Source: Magnetofaba australis IT-1
Lineage (GTDB): Bacteria; Pseudomonadota; Magnetococcia; Magnetococcales; Magnetococcaceae
DNA length: 64,000 nucleotides
Assembly (NCBI RefSeq): GCF_002109495.1
Contig: NZ_LVJN01000020.1
Span: forward strand, 604,300-668,299
Direction of reading: 5' to 3'
Of this stretch, positions 24,622-34,734 are shown in pieces. A program made the translations under genes and the position numbers. The notes under the pieces are model-generated. The model made no database searches and was not told the DNA's origin. It saw nothing but the letters and a program-made list of their open reading frames with translations. How positions within the stretch are numbered: the first letter of the stretch is position 1; every line of letters begins with the position of its first letter.

Positions 24622-25965
24622 ATGTTCAGTAAAATCCTCATCGCCAACCGTGGCGAAATCGCCCTGCGCATCCATCGCGCGTGCAAGGAGTTGGGCATCC
24701 AGACAGTGGCGGTGCACTCCACCGCCGACGTCGACGCCATGCACGTGCGCCTGGCCGACGAGTCGGTGTGCATCGGCCCGCCGTCGTCGCTGGACTCCTA
24801 TCTCAACATCTCCTCCATTATGGCCGCCGCCGAGATCACCGACGCCGAGGCGATCCATCCCGGCTACGGATTTCTCTCCGAGAACGCCGAGTTCGCCGAG
24901 ATCGTCAAAGCCTCCGGCATCACCTTCATCGGTCCCGAGCCCGAGGCGATCCGCCTGATGGGCAACAAGGTGCAGGCGCGCAAAACCGTGGCCAAATACG
25001 GCATCCCGGTGGTGCCCGGCTCCGAAGGCGCCATCAAGAGCGATAAAGAGGCGCTGAAGCTGGCCAAGGAGATCGGTTTCCCGGTCATCATCAAGGCAGT
25101 GGGCGGCGGCGGCGGACGCGGCATGAAGGTGGTGCACGCCGAGCCGGGGCTGATCAACGCCTATTCGGTGGCCAAAACCGAAGCCATGCAGTTCTTCCGC
25201 AACGACGCCATCTACATCGAGAAGTTCCTCGAAGCGCCGCGTCACGTGGAGATCCAGGTGCTGTGCGACAAGCACGGCAACGCCATCCACCTGGGCGAGC
25301 GCGACTGCTCTTTGCAGCGCCGTCACCAGAAGGTGTTGGAGGAGGCGCCGTCTCCCGCCGTCACCCCGGAGCAGCGCAATCAGCTGGGCAAGCTGGCCGC
25401 CGAGACCGCCGCGGCGATCAAGTACGTGGGCGCGGGCACCTTCGAGTTCCTGTTCGACAAGGGCAACTTCTACTTCCTGGAGATGAACACCCGCATCCAG
25501 GTGGAGCATCCGGTGACCGAACTGATCACCGGGGTGGATCTGGTCAAAGAGCAGATCCGCGTGGCCGCTGGCGAAAAGCTCACCCTGACCCAGGAGGAGG
25601 TGGTGTTGGAAGGGTGCGCCATCGAGTGTCGCATCAACGCCGAGGACCCGCAGACCTTCATCCCCTCGCCGGGAGTGATCACCGAGTACCACGCCCCGGG
25701 CGGCGGCGGCGTGCGGGTGGACGCCGGGGTGTATGGCGGCTATCGCATTCCGCCTCACTACGACTCCATGATCGGCAAGTTGATCACTTGGGGCGGGGAT
25801 CGCGCCGAGGCCATGGCGCGTATGCGCCGGGCTCTGGATGAGTATGTCATCGGCGGCGTGCGCACCACCATTCCGCTGCACAAGCGCATCCTGCAGGATG
25901 GCGCCTTCATCAGCGGCGAGTACGATCTGCACTTCCTGGAGCGCCTGTTGGGCGGCTCCAAATAA
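24622..25965 (+). CDS. accC: biotin carboxylase of acetyl-CoA carboxylase
   Basis: ATP-dependent carboxylation of BCCP-biotin. The 447-residue ATP-grasp enzyme has [27 protein letters not shown], the glycine-rich loop [41 protein letters not shown] and [16 protein letters not shown]. Length and motifs are normal. It forms an operon with accB. Confidence 0.97.
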   Translation: MFSKILIANRGEIALRIHRACKELGIQTVAVHSTADVDAMHVRLADESVCIGPPSSLDSYLNISSIMAAAEITDAEAIHPGYGFLSENAEFAEIVKASGITFIGPEPEAIRLMGNKVQARKTVAKYGIPVVPGSEGAIKSDKEALKLAKEIGFPVIIKAVGGGGGRGMKVVHAEPGLINAYSVAKTEAMQFFRNDAIYIEKFLEAPRHVEIQVLCDKHGNAIHLGERDCSLQRRHQKVLEEAPSPAVTPEQRNQLGKLAAETAAAIKYVGAGTFEFLFDKGNFYFLEMNTRIQVEHPVTELITGVDLVKEQIRVAAGEKLTLTQEEVVLEGCAIECRINAEDPQTFIPSPGVITEYHAPGGGGVRVDAGVYGGYRIPPHYDSMIGKLITWGGDRAEAMARMRRALDEYVIGGVRTTIPLHKRILQDGAFISGEYDLHFLERLLGGSK

Positions 25966-25987
25966 GACCAGGAGCGTCGCGCAGCCG

Positions 25988-26539
25988 ATGAGTCAATCCG
26001 ACCCCCTCCCGCACCTGAAGCCTTTGATCGACGCCGACCTGCTGGCGGAGCGCATCGCCGAGTTGGCGGCGCAGATCGAAGGCGATATTCAGCAGCAGGG
26101 GTTGGATGCGGTGCTGGCCATCGCCCTGAAAGGGGGCTTTCTGTTCGGCGCCGATCTACTGCGTGCGCTGTCGGCGCCGCTGCCGGTGGTGTTCGTGATG
26201 GATCGTCCCGACGCCCAGGATGAGGCGGATCTGGCGCTGTGCAACAGCGATCCTGACCTCATCGTCGGGCGCGATGTGATTCTGGTGGATGCGCTATTGG
26301 ACTCCGGCGGCAGCGCCAAGCGGCTGCTGAGCGGATTGCGGCGCTATCAACCGCATTCCGTGCGGTTGGCGGTGCTGCTGCACAAGACGGTGGATCGCGC
26401 CGAACCTCTGCCGGTCAGTTATCTGGGGTTTGAGACCCCGGATCTGCGTCTGGTGGGGTATGGGCTGGACGAGGATCAGCGCTATCGCGGTCTGGACGCC
26501 ATCCACGCCTGGCACTGCGGCGACAACACCCCTTGTTGA
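25988..26539 (+). CDS. hpt: hypoxanthine phosphoribosyltransferase-like protein
   Basis: A type I phosphoribosyltransferase of 183 residues. LKGGFLFGADLLR resembles the HPRT substrate segment, VILVDALLDSGGSAKRLL is the PRPP loop, and VGYGLDEDQRYRGLDAI is typical of HPRT C-termini. The acidic pair of the PRPP loop is altered: the usual D/E-D-(I/V) is D-A-L, and TG is SG, so activity may be weak or changed. The start at 25988 follows accC by 22 bp. Salvage of hypoxanthine or guanine is the family role. Confidence 0.78.
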   Translation: MSQSDPLPHLKPLIDADLLAERIAELAAQIEGDIQQQGLDAVLAIALKGGFLFGADLLRALSAPLPVVFVMDRPDAQDEADLALCNSDPDLIVGRDVILVDALLDSGGSAKRLLSGLRRYQPHSVRLAVLLHKTVDRAEPLPVSYLGFETPDLRLVGYGLDEDQRYRGLDAIHAWHCGDNTPC

Positions 26540-26559
26540 CGCGCACGCTGGGCTGTTGG

Positions 26560-26690
26560 CTGCGCAACCAAATTGCACAGAAACGCGTAATGTTTGCGTG
26601 ACGTAGCCTGAGCTTGCGCTGACTGTTGGCCGTTCTGTGCAGTTTTAGTTTTGATTTATTATAGAGGGCTGAGCCCTCGTTATCCTTCAT
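26560..26690. repeat. modular hairpin repeat, copy f (rearranged)
   Basis: Module E in reverse (TTTGCGTGACGTAGCC, then AGCTTGCGCTGAC) is followed directly by the module E tail in forward orientation (GTTCTGTGCAGTTTTAG), then hairpin A (GAGGGC-TGA-GCCCTC). It lies in the convergent gap between the hpt-like gene and the AsmA-like gene. Confidence 0.7.
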
Positions 26691-26746
26691 CGCCAAAATC
26701 GCCAATGTCCAATTGTGAAATTGACTGATGATCGTGTGAATACTCC

Positions 26747-28969
26747 CTAGTTTCCTTTGAGCTGGCGAATCTGATCGGCGCTCCCTTCCAATACCAGTTT
26801 GTGCTCCTGCCCCTCCGGCCCGATGCGAGTCAGGTTTAACGTATGCTTGCCATCGGCGTTAACCAGGGCGCGTCCCTCAAAATGGGTGCGGCCCACGTCG
26901 ATGCGTAGATTCTCCAACAGCCAGTGCCCCTGTTGATGCACGAAGTGGCCACTGGCGCGGTCCCAATGGAAATATCCTTCTGGCTCAGAGAAGAGGTCGG
27001 GATTCTCACCCTCGGTGGGGTTAACGAGGCCCAACATGCGTTCACCATTGAGTCCCGCCACGCGGCCGGGTTCCACTGAGAGCGCGCCAGCCAGGAATGG
27101 CGACTCGATCAAGTGGCTCTGTTGGTCCAGTAGCGCCATCACTTCACCCTGGGCGTTGAGAACGCCCTCGACCCGCAACGGCGTTCTGTCGCTAGGCGTG
27201 ACCGCCTTGAAGCGCTGGAATAGCGCGCTGTTGCGCGCAATGGCGCGGTCCACTTGGCGCAATGACACCCCCTGCACGCTAAACTGCCCCAACACGCGTC
27301 GAGGCGGCTGTTCCAAATTGAGGGTGAGCGCGGTCTCAAAGTGGCCGCCTAAGGCGTCAAAACGGAGTTGGGGCGCGCTGATGGCGTTCTCATCGGCCTG
27401 CACGCGCACCGCCAGGCGCCGCCAGGGCAGATCCATGATGGCGCCGGTGGGCGCGTGGGCCTGACCCTCCACGCGCCAGTGTCGCTCAGCGTCGCGGGTG
27501 ACGCCCAACTCCAGATGCGCCATACCCTCAATGCGCCACTCCGCCGAGCGTGGAAAGAGCTCCGGCAGCGCCTCCAGCTTCCACTGGCCCACCGCGCGCA
27601 GTTCGGTGCGCGGCCAGAGTGGGCCAAAGAATTTGAGGATGTCGCCGCCGCGGCGGGTGAGGGTCAGCTCATCGGCAATCACCTTGCCCGCGCTCTGGGA
27701 GAAGTGGCCGCGCAGCGTCAGCGGCGCGCCAATGGGTTTCTCCAGCGCTGGGGGGAGGGCCCAGGCGGCGTCGCTCAAATCCAACTCCGCGCGCAGACTC
27801 AGGTTGTCCGGCAATCCCCCTTGCAGATGCAAGCGTCCTTGCGCCAGTCCGGTATGCAGTCCGATGCGATCGCGCCAGCGTTGTGGCAACAAGGCCACCG
27901 GCATCGGTTTGAGGGCGTTCAGACGCAGATCCACGCGTTGCGCCGGGGCCATCTGCAGTCGGCCCGACATGCGCGCCACTGGCGCGCTATCAATATACAG
28001 GTAAGATTCGCCCAATTCGCCGCCCACATCGCCGGGGCGCGCCCATAGGGTGGATTGCTGCCGCCAGGCCAGATCGATATGCAGCGGCTCGGCCTTAGGG
28101 TCGTCGGAGCGGCCATCACTGAGGAGCAGATCGTCGAACTCCAGGCGCAGACGGGTGGAGAGGGCGTCGCTGAGTTTGCCGTGGATCAGCGCCGAGGCGT
28201 AGCCGCGTTCGGCATGAGCGGTGGGGGGAATTTCCGGGAACAGTTCGGTGAGGTTGCCCAACGCCACCGATTTGGCCTCCAGATTGAGCAGGATAGGCAT
28301 CTGCCGCACATCCAGATCGGCGGGCAGGGGACCCAACTGGCCGGTGAGGGTGACCGGCACTTTGGAGACTTCCGCATTGGCGCGCAGGTTGGCGATGTGG
28401 CCAGGGGCCAGATCCCGCGCGGTCAAATCCAGTTTGGCCACGCGCAAGGTGCGCTTGAACGGTGAGGCGCGATCGATCAGCGTCACCGAGCCGCGGCGAA
28501 TGTTGAACACGCCGATGCTGGTTTGGTCCACGTAGGGCTGCAGCGCTTCGCGGAGTTTCTGGCTGCTTTCGCGGGCCTTATCCTGCGCTGCGCCCAGCAG
28601 ATTGATGGGCTTGAGCTGAATATGGTGGAACTCGGGCGACACCAGGGTGATGGAGGAGAGGTGCGGCTTGTCGCCCAATAAAAAGGTGAGTCCCACGCCC
28701 ACTTCCGCCAGGGGAATGCGCGCCAGCGGCGGGGCTTTGGGGTCGTCAGAGGGGATCACCACGTCTTTCAGACGCAGGGTCACGCCGCTGGTGGGCAGAA
28801 AGTCCATCTCGCCCACCAGCGCGGCGCGCCCGGTGATCTGTTGCAGAATCGCCAGAACCTGGGGGCGGTATTTCTCTGCGTCCATGCGCATGACGCCCAG
28901 CGACAGGGCGCCCAATACCGTCAACCCCACCGCCGCCGCCAGCAGGATAATGGCGGCGCGTCGGTTCAT
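26747..28969 (-). CDS. AsmA-family envelope protein
   Basis: A 740-residue protein with one N-terminal membrane anchor ([22 protein letters not shown]), the AsmA N-terminal region ([30 protein letters not shown]) and a long periplasmic beta-rich body, ending in an AsmA C-terminal region ([18 protein letters not shown]). Relatives form bridge-like proteins thought to carry phospholipids between the membranes. It overlaps gatB by 4 bp (ATGA), so it is translated with it. Some divergence makes the precise subfamily (AsmA, TamB-like or YhdP-like) uncertain. Confidence 0.85.
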   Translation of the reverse strand: MNRRAAIILLAAAVGLTVLGALSLGVMRMDAEKYRPQVLAILQQITGRAALVGEMDFLPTSGVTLRLKDVVIPSDDPKAPPLARIPLAEVGVGLTFLLGDKPHLSSITLVSPEFHHIQLKPINLLGAAQDKARESSQKLREALQPYVDQTSIGVFNIRRGSVTLIDRASPFKRTLRVAKLDLTARDLAPGHIANLRANAEVSKVPVTLTGQLGPLPADLDVRQMPILLNLEAKSVALGNLTELFPEIPPTAHAERGYASALIHGKLSDALSTRLRLEFDDLLLSDGRSDDPKAEPLHIDLAWRQQSTLWARPGDVGGELGESYLYIDSAPVARMSGRLQMAPAQRVDLRLNALKPMPVALLPQRWRDRIGLHTGLAQGRLHLQGGLPDNLSLRAELDLSDAAWALPPALEKPIGAPLTLRGHFSQSAGKVIADELTLTRRGGDILKFFGPLWPRTELRAVGQWKLEALPELFPRSAEWRIEGMAHLELGVTRDAERHWRVEGQAHAPTGAIMDLPWRRLAVRVQADENAISAPQLRFDALGGHFETALTLNLEQPPRRVLGQFSVQGVSLRQVDRAIARNSALFQRFKAVTPSDRTPLRVEGVLNAQGEVMALLDQQSHLIESPFLAGALSVEPGRVAGLNGERMLGLVNPTEGENPDLFSEPEGYFHWDRASGHFVHQQGHWLLENLRIDVGRTHFEGRALVNADGKHTLNLTRIGPEGQEHKLVLEGSADQIRQLKGN

Positions 28970-30426
28970 CCGTCCAGTTTCGCTTTGAGCAGCTTGTTGA
29001 CCACGCCGGGGTTGGCTTTGCCGCGGGTGGCCTTCATCACTTGGCCGACGAAGAAGCCGAACAGTTTGTTCTGACCGTTTTTATACTGCTCCACCTGCTG
29101 CGCGCTGGCCGCCAGGACCTTGTCCACTTCGGCCTCAATGGCGCCTTCGTCGGTCACCTGCTTGAGCCCTTTGGCTTCGATAATGGCGTCGGGGCTATCG
29201 CCGCTTTCGTACATGGCGGCGAACACCTCTTTGGCGATCTTGCCGCTGATGGTGTTATCGACGATGCGCGCCACCAACAGGCCCAGATTCTCTGCGCTCA
29301 CCGGCGAGTCGGTGATCTCACGGCCCTCTTTGTTGATCACCCCCAGCAGTTCGGTGGTGACCCAGTTGGCGGCGATTTTGGGCTCGGGTTTGCCCGCTTT
29401 GGCCACGGCGGCCACAACGGTTTCGTAGTAGTCGCCCAATTCGCGGCTGGCGGTGAGCACGGCGGCGTCGTAGTGGGAGAGGTTGAACTCCGCTTCAAAG
29501 CGCGCGCGCTTGGCGTCGGGCAGCTCAGGCAAGGTGGAGCGCACGCGGTCGATGCGCTCGTCGCCGAAGGTCAAGCGCGGCAGGTCGGGCTCGGGGAAGT
29601 AGCGGTAGTCGTGGGCCTCCTCCTTGCCGCGCATGGAGCGGGTTTCGGACTTGTTGGCGTCCCACAGACGCGTCTCCTGGATCACCTTGCCGCCCTCTTC
29701 GATGAGGTCGATCTGGCGTTCGGCCTCGAACTCGATGGCGCGCATGACGTTGCGGATGGAGTTGAGGTTCTTCAACTCGCAGCGGGTGCCAAACTCCTTG
29801 ACCCCGTGCTTGCGCACCGACACGTTGGCGTCGCAGCGGAACGAACCCTCTTCCATATTGCCGTCGCACACCTCCAGGTAGCGCACCAGGGCGCGCAATT
29901 TCTTCAGATAGGCCCCAGCTTCGGCGGCGCTGCGCATATCCGGCTCGGAGACGATCTCCATCAGCGGCACGCCGGTGCGGTTCAGGTCCACATGGGAGGC
30001 GCCGACGATGCCCTCATGCAGGTTCTTGCCGGCGTCCACCTCCATATGGATGCGGGTCACGCCGATGCGCTTCTCCGGCACCTCCTTGTCCTCGATCATC
30101 AGGTGGCCATGCTCGACGATGGGGTATTCGAACTGGCTGATCTGATACCCGGCGGGCAGGTCGGGGTAAAAGTAGTTCTTGCGTGAGAACTCGCTCATTT
30201 TGTTGATGGTTCCGTCGATGGCCAGGCCGGTTTTGATGGCCATGTCCACCGCCGCGCCGTTGATCACCGGCAGGGCGCCGGGCTGGGCGGAGCAGACCGG
30301 GCAGATCTGCGTGTTGGGCTCGGCGCCAAAAGCGGTGCTGCAGCCGCAGAACAGCTTGGAGTTGGTGCGCATCTGCGCATGCACTTCCAGGCCGATAACC
30401 AGTTCGTAGTCGGGATCGATGGACAT
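28966..30426 (-). CDS. gatB: Asp-tRNA(Asn)/Glu-tRNA(Gln) amidotransferase subunit B
   Basis: The tRNA-binding kinase subunit of GatCAB, which corrects misacylated Glu-tRNA(Gln) and/or Asp-tRNA(Asn). 486 residues: the cradle domain begins [11 protein letters not shown] with zinc-site CGC and CPVC, then [11 protein letters not shown]-type and [18 protein letters not shown] signatures, with a C-terminal YqeY-like tail (NPGVVNKLL). The start at 30426 matches family N-termini; a TTG start ten codons upstream lacks support. A repeat copy separates it from gatA. Confidence 0.96.
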   Translation of the reverse strand: MSIDPDYELVIGLEVHAQMRTNSKLFCGCSTAFGAEPNTQICPVCSAQPGALPVINGAAVDMAIKTGLAIDGTINKMSEFSRKNYFYPDLPAGYQISQFEYPIVEHGHLMIEDKEVPEKRIGVTRIHMEVDAGKNLHEGIVGASHVDLNRTGVPLMEIVSEPDMRSAAEAGAYLKKLRALVRYLEVCDGNMEEGSFRCDANVSVRKHGVKEFGTRCELKNLNSIRNVMRAIEFEAERQIDLIEEGGKVIQETRLWDANKSETRSMRGKEEAHDYRYFPEPDLPRLTFGDERIDRVRSTLPELPDAKRARFEAEFNLSHYDAAVLTASRELGDYYETVVAAVAKAGKPEPKIAANWVTTELLGVINKEGREITDSPVSAENLGLLVARIVDNTISGKIAKEVFAAMYESGDSPDAIIEAKGLKQVTDEGAIEAEVDKVLAASAQQVEQYKNGQNKLFGFFVGQVMKATRGKANPGVVNKLLKAKLDG

Positions 30427-30483
30427 GGTGGCGATTCCGCTTTCGTCAAATATCAAGAGAAGTGCGGGAGTTGTTTGGAATCA

Positions 30484-30610
30484 TGAAAGATATCGAGGGC
30501 TTCGCCCTCAAGCTCCCAACCGCCAAACCTTGGGGCTCCGCCCCAAACCCCGCTGGGGGCGCGGCCCCCAGACCCCAGAAAAGTCGGCCATAAATGTCCG
30601 ACTTTTCCAC
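30484..30610 (+). repeat. modular hairpin repeat, copy g
   Basis: Hairpins A (GAGGGC-TTC-GCCCTC), B (GGGGC-TCC-GCCCC) and C (CTGGGGGC-GC-GGCCCCCAG), plus a terminal stem at 30578-30607, in the same order as the copy at 9226-9357. It lies between gatA and gatB. Confidence 0.8.
30578..30607 (-). terminator. terminator-like hairpin just after gatA, with a conserved loop
   Basis: A perfect 10-bp stem, GAAAAGTCGG with CCGACTTTTC, around the loop CCATAAATGT, 27 bp beyond the gatA stop on the minus strand. The inner stem differs from the hairpin after dapB by compensating changes while the loop is identical. Confidence 0.6.
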
Positions 30611-30633
30611 CTGTTTAGTTTCCAGCGTTCTAT

Positions 30634-32088
30634 TTAACCTGGGCGCTTGGTATGCCAGTCGGTGGCCTGCTGGTAAGCGTGGGCTGTGTTCAGCAGCGTC
30701 GCTTCGTCCAGCGCCTTGCCAATCAACTGCATGCCGATGGGCAGCCCCTGGCTGTCGAAACCGCACGGCAACGACATCCCCGGCAGACCCGCCAGATTGA
30801 CGTTGATGGTGAAGATGTCGGTCAGGTACATCTGCACCGGATCATTGATCTTCTCGCCAAACTTGAACGCGGTGCTGGGCGAGGTGGGCGTAAGCATCAC
30901 GTCGCACTGCTTGAACGCTTCGGCGAACTCATTGCTGATCAGACGCCGCGCCTTCTGCGCCTTACGATAGTAGGCGTCGTAGTAACCCGAAGAGAGCGCG
31001 TAGGTGCCCAGCATGATGCGGCGTTTGACCTCGGCGCCGAAGCCCTCGGCGCGGGTGCGCGAGTAGAGGTCGGTCAAATCCTGCGGATCTTCGCAACGAT
31101 GGCCGTACTTGACGCCGTCGTAGCGCGACAGGTTGGCCGAGCACTCCGCCGGGGCCAGGATATAGTAGGTGGGGATGGCGTAGTCGGTGTTGGGCAGCGA
31201 CACCGGGACCAACTCCGCGCCCAACTGCTTGTAAACCGCTTGCGCCTGCTCCACCGCCGCGCGGGTCTCTGCTTCCAGCCCTTCGCCAAAGTACTCGGCG
31301 GGGATGCCGATCTTCAGCCCTTTGACGTCGCCGGTGAGGGCGGCGCTGTAGTCGGGAACCGGGGCGTTGATGCTGGTGGAGTCCGCCGGGTCATGACCGG
31401 CCATGGCTTGCAGGAGAATCGCCGCATCCTCCGCCGAGCGCGCCATGGGGCCCGCCTGATCCAGCGATGAGGCGAAGGCGATCATGCCAAAGCGCGAAAT
31501 GCGCCCGTAGGTGGCCTTCAATCCGGTGAGATTGGTCAGCGCTGAGGGCTGACGGATGGAGCCGCCAGTATCGGTGCCGGTGGCCGCCGCCGCCAGCGCG
31601 CCGGAGACCGCCGCCGCCGAGCCGCCGGAAGAGCCGCCGGGGGTGCGCTCGGTATCCCACGGATTGCGCGCCGCGCCAAAGCAACTGGTCTCGTTGGAGG
31701 AGCCCATGGCGAATTCGTCCATGTTGCTCTTGCCCAGGATCACCGCGCCCGCCTCTTTGAGCTTGCGCGTAACGGTGGCGTCGTAGGGCGGGATGTACTC
31801 TTTGAGGATGTTGGAGCAGCAGGTGGTGCGCAGCCCCTGGGTGCAGAACAGATCCTTGTGGGCGATGGGCGCGCCGGTGAGCGGCGTGGCGTCGCCTGCG
31901 GCGATGCGCGCATCAGCGGCGTCGGCAGCGGCGCGGGCACCATCGGCGTCCACGGTTACATAAGCGTTGAGGCGGCCATTGTCTTGTTCGATGCGGGCCA
32001 GATAGGCGTCGGTCAACTCCCGCGCGGAGATCTCTTTGGCGGCGAGTTTATCGGCGATCTGCCGCAGGGTCAGGTCGGTCAGTTCCAC
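30634..32088 (-). CDS. gatA: Asp-tRNA(Asn)/Glu-tRNA(Gln) amidotransferase subunit A
   Basis: The glutaminase subunit of GatCAB, producing ammonia for transamidation. 484 residues of the amidase-signature family: catalytic Lys in [21 protein letters not shown] with the middle Ser, and nucleophilic Ser in [12 protein letters not shown]. Full length. Lies 45 bp downstream of gatC. Confidence 0.96.
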   Translation of the reverse strand: MELTDLTLRQIADKLAAKEISARELTDAYLARIEQDNGRLNAYVTVDADGARAAADAADARIAAGDATPLTGAPIAHKDLFCTQGLRTTCCSNILKEYIPPYDATVTRKLKEAGAVILGKSNMDEFAMGSSNETSCFGAARNPWDTERTPGGSSGGSAAAVSGALAAAATGTDTGGSIRQPSALTNLTGLKATYGRISRFGMIAFASSLDQAGPMARSAEDAAILLQAMAGHDPADSTSINAPVPDYSAALTGDVKGLKIGIPAEYFGEGLEAETRAAVEQAQAVYKQLGAELVPVSLPNTDYAIPTYYILAPAECSANLSRYDGVKYGHRCEDPQDLTDLYSRTRAEGFGAEVKRRIMLGTYALSSGYYDAYYRKAQKARRLISNEFAEAFKQCDVMLTPTSPSTAFKFGEKINDPVQMYLTDIFTINVNLAGLPGMSLPCGFDSQGLPIGMQLIGKALDEATLLNTAHAYQQATDWHTKRPG

Positions 32089-32133
32089 GGAAACAGGCTC
32101 CCGGTCATAGGCAAAAAAAGAGGAGGGCGAAGC

Positions 32134-32421
32134 TTATTCGATGATCTTGGGCACGCGGAAGCAGCCATCGGCGGCGTCCGGGGCGTTGCTCAGGATCGCT
32201 TCGCGCTTATTGTCGTTGGTGACCACGTCGGCGCGCTCAGGAATCGCCATCTCCACCGCATGGGCCATGGGCTCCACGCCATCGGTGGGCAGCGCATTGA
32301 GTTGTTCCATGGTGTCGAGAATGCGGGAGATCTGCTCGGTGTAGAGCGCGGTCTCTTCGTCCGAGATCTGCAGACGCGCCAGTGTGGCGACCTTGCGCAC
32401 GGTTTCTTCGGTAATGGACAT
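32134..32421 (-). CDS. gatC: Asp-tRNA(Asn)/Glu-tRNA(Gln) amidotransferase subunit C
   Basis: The small subunit that wraps around GatA and stabilises the complex. 95 residues: ITEETVRKVATLARLQISDEE, ILDTMEQLNALPTDGVEPMAHA and a C-terminal FRVPKIIE, all typical. The ATG at 32421 follows CGGAGCG; the longer frame is not supported. First gene of gatC-gatA-(repeat)-gatB-asmA. Confidence 0.95.
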   Translation of the reverse strand: MSITEETVRKVATLARLQISDEETALYTEQISRILDTMEQLNALPTDGVEPMAHAVEMAIPERADVVTNDNKREAILSNAPDAADGCFRVPKIIE

Positions 32422-32550
32422 GATCGCTCCGTTTCGGATGCGGGAGAGTTCACTGGATTGTTCAGGCCAAGCGGCCATAAGGCAGGCGAAAAAATCTAAC
32501 ACAGTCGCCGCCGCCCATCAAGCGGGGGGCGCACTGGCGACCAACGCAAA

Positions 32551-32574
32551 CGACCCCCGCCAGGGCGGGGGTCG
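32551..32574 (-). terminator. GC-rich hairpin after the aminotransferase gene
   Basis: CGACCCCCGCC and GGCGGGGGTCG form a perfect stem. On the minus strand TTTGCGTTGG follows, so the U-tract is weak and termination is likely but not certain. Confidence 0.55.
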
Positions 32575-32613
32575 CGCGTTGACTGCGCAGGCGCTGCGAT
32601 GCAGCCGCAACGC

Positions 32614-33828
32614 TTAGCTTTCGGCCAGTTGTTGCGCCACCTTCTCCAGACGGTCCATGGCGCCCACCAGATCTTCCATGCTGGTGGCGTAGGAGAGGCG
32701 GAAGAAGGGATCCAGACCAAACGCCACCCCCGGCACAATGGCCACGCCCACCGCTTCGAGCAGGTAGTCGGCCAGCACCAGGGAGTCGGTGATGATCTTC
32801 TCTTCATCGCCGGGAACCGGCTTGCCGATGAAGCCCTTCACCGACGGGTAGGCGTAGAAGGCGCCTTCGGGTTTGCGGCAGCTCACGCCGGGCATGGCGT
32901 TGAGACGCTTGACCACGTAGTCGCGACGCTCCACGAAGGCTTCCAGCATGGGCTTGATCACGCCCTGATCGCCTGTCAGCGCCGCCAGCGCGCCCATCTG
33001 CGCAAACGAGGTGGCGTTGGAGGTGCTCTGGCCCTGGATCTTGCTCATGCCCTTGATCACATCCGCCGGACCCACCGCATAGCCGATGCGCCAGCCGGTC
33101 ATGGAGTAGGCTTTGGCCACGCCATTGAGGATCACGGTGCGATCCTTCAGGTCCGGGGCGACGGTGAGGATGTTGTGAAATTTGAAGCCGTCATAGACGA
33201 TCTTCTCGTAGATATCGTCGCTGATCACCCACACGTGGGGATGCTTGCGCAGCACCTCGGCCAGATCCTTGAGCTCCCAGTCGGGGTAGGCGGAGCCGGT
33301 GGGGTTGGAGGGCGAGCACAGCACCAGATATTTGGTCTTGGGGGTGATGGCCGCGTCCAGTTGGTCCGGGGTGATGCGGAAGCCGTTCTCTTCGCCGCAA
33401 TCCACCAACACCGGTTTACCGCCCGCCAGGATGGTCATATCCGGATAGGAGACCCAGTAAGGCGAGGGGATGATCACTTCGTCGCCGGGATTGATGGTGG
33501 CTTGGGCCAGGTTGTAGAACGCCTGCTTGCCGCCCACGGTGATGATGGTCTCATCCACCGCGTACTCCAGCTTGCACTCATTCAGATACTTGGCGGCCAC
33601 CGCTTCGCGCAGGGCGGGCACGCCCGGCACCGGAGTGTATTTGGTGAAGCCGTCGCGCAGCGACTTGATGGCGGCCTCTTTAATGTGCTCAGGGGTATCG
33701 AAATCGGGCTCGCCGGAGCCCAAACCGATGACGTCCTTGCCTGCCGCTTTGAGCGCTTTGGCCTTGGCGGTGATGGCCAGCGTGGCGGAGGGTTTTACTT
33801 GTTGTACGCGCTCGGACAGGATGCCCAT
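32614..33828 (-). CDS. aspC: aspartate aminotransferase, class I/II
   Basis: A PLP enzyme interconverting aspartate and oxaloacetate. The 404-residue protein of the subgroup I-beta type has GLGSGEPDFDTPEHI, GGKQAFYNLAQA, CSPSNPTGSAYP, the PLP-binding Lys in NGVAKAYSMTGWRIGYA and RLSYATS near the C-terminus. Some I-beta enzymes also use prephenate, so that activity is possible. Single gene. Confidence 0.93.
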   Translation of the reverse strand: MGILSERVQQVKPSATLAITAKAKALKAAGKDVIGLGSGEPDFDTPEHIKEAAIKSLRDGFTKYTPVPGVPALREAVAAKYLNECKLEYAVDETIITVGGKQAFYNLAQATINPGDEVIIPSPYWVSYPDMTILAGGKPVLVDCGEENGFRITPDQLDAAITPKTKYLVLCSPSNPTGSAYPDWELKDLAEVLRKHPHVWVISDDIYEKIVYDGFKFHNILTVAPDLKDRTVILNGVAKAYSMTGWRIGYAVGPADVIKGMSKIQGQSTSNATSFAQMGALAALTGDQGVIKPMLEAFVERRDYVVKRLNAMPGVSCRKPEGAFYAYPSVKGFIGKPVPGDEEKIITDSLVLADYLLEAVGVAIVPGVAFGLDPFFRLSYATSMEDLVGAMDRLEKVAQQLAES

Positions 33829-33938
33829 GGTCTTTGCTCCAATTCAAAACAGGTGGGGTGGAAGTGGAACGTCGAAATCTTTATAGCCAACCTGTTGCAG
33901 GCGGGCAACGACGTTCGCCAATAAACTCTTCATGCAAT

Positions 33939-33979
33939 AAAAAAAGCCAGCGTCGACCTGGTGAGTCGACGCTGGCTTG
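33939..33979 (-). terminator. terminator at the end of the rnf operon
   Basis: On the minus strand AAGCCAGCGTCGAC pairs with GTCGACGCTGGCTT and is followed by seven T. A very strong 14-bp stem. Confidence 0.92.
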
Positions 33980-34001
33980 TCAACGGAAAACAACAGATCC
34001 G

Positions 34002-34670
34002 TTACGCCTGCGCCGGCTCGGGCTCAGGAGTTTTGGTTTTGGTTTTGGCTTTCTTCTCGGCGCTCTCTTCACGCTTCTTGTCGATCCACTTGACCGCCAT
34101 GAGAATGAAGCCCAGAGCGATGAAGGCGCCCGGCGGCAGCACGAAGCCTAGCGCCGGGTGGAAGCTGTCGTTGAAGATATCCACGCCAAACACCTGCCCG
34201 GCGCCGAGGATCTCCCGCGCCGCGCCTAGCAGGAACAGCGCCAGGGTGAAGCCGAGGCCCGAGGCCAGACCATCAACGGCGGCTTTAAACACCGTGGTCT
34301 TGGAGGCGAACGCCTCAGCGCGGCCGAGAATGGCGCAGTTCACCACGATCAGCGGGATGAACAGACCCAGCACTTTGTGCAGGTCGTGCATCCAGGCGTT
34401 CATGGTCAGGTCCACCAGGGTCACGAAGCTGGCGATGACCACGATGTAGGAGGGGATGCGCACTTCGCTGGGGATGAAGTTGCGCACCGTGGCCACCACG
34501 GTGTTGGCGCCCAGCAGCACCACGGTGGAGGCCAGCCCCATGCCGATGCCGTTCATGGCGGTGGTGGTCACGCCCAGCAGCGGGCACATGCCCAGCAGCG
34601 CGGCGAACACCACGTTGTTGTTCCAAATGCCGTCAGCAATGATCTTGCTGTTAGGGGTCTCTTCACTCAT
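34002..34670 (-). CDS. rnfE: Rnf electron-transport complex subunit E
   Basis: An integral membrane subunit (222 residues, six predicted spans) of the ferredoxin:NAD+ oxidoreductase that couples electron flow to Na+ or H+ movement. Motifs: GIWNNNVVFAALLGMCPLLGVT, NCAILGRAEAFA and DGLASGLGFTLALFLLGAAREILG. It pairs with RnfA, a paralogue in inverted topology. It has a Lys/Pro-rich C-terminal tail (KKAKTKTKTPEPEP). Last gene of rnfABCDGE. Confidence 0.95.
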   Translation of the reverse strand: MSEETPNSKIIADGIWNNNVVFAALLGMCPLLGVTTTAMNGIGMGLASTVVLLGANTVVATVRNFIPSEVRIPSYIVVIASFVTLVDLTMNAWMHDLHKVLGLFIPLIVVNCAILGRAEAFASKTTVFKAAVDGLASGLGFTLALFLLGAAREILGAGQVFGVDIFNDSFHPALGFVLPPGAFIALGFILMAVKWIDKKREESAEKKAKTKTKTPEPEPAQA

Positions 34671-34734
34671 GTTCCAGCCTCCCTGTTGGGGGCAAGCGAT
34701 GCTCGCTCACAAAGCAAACCGATGCGGCCTGCCT

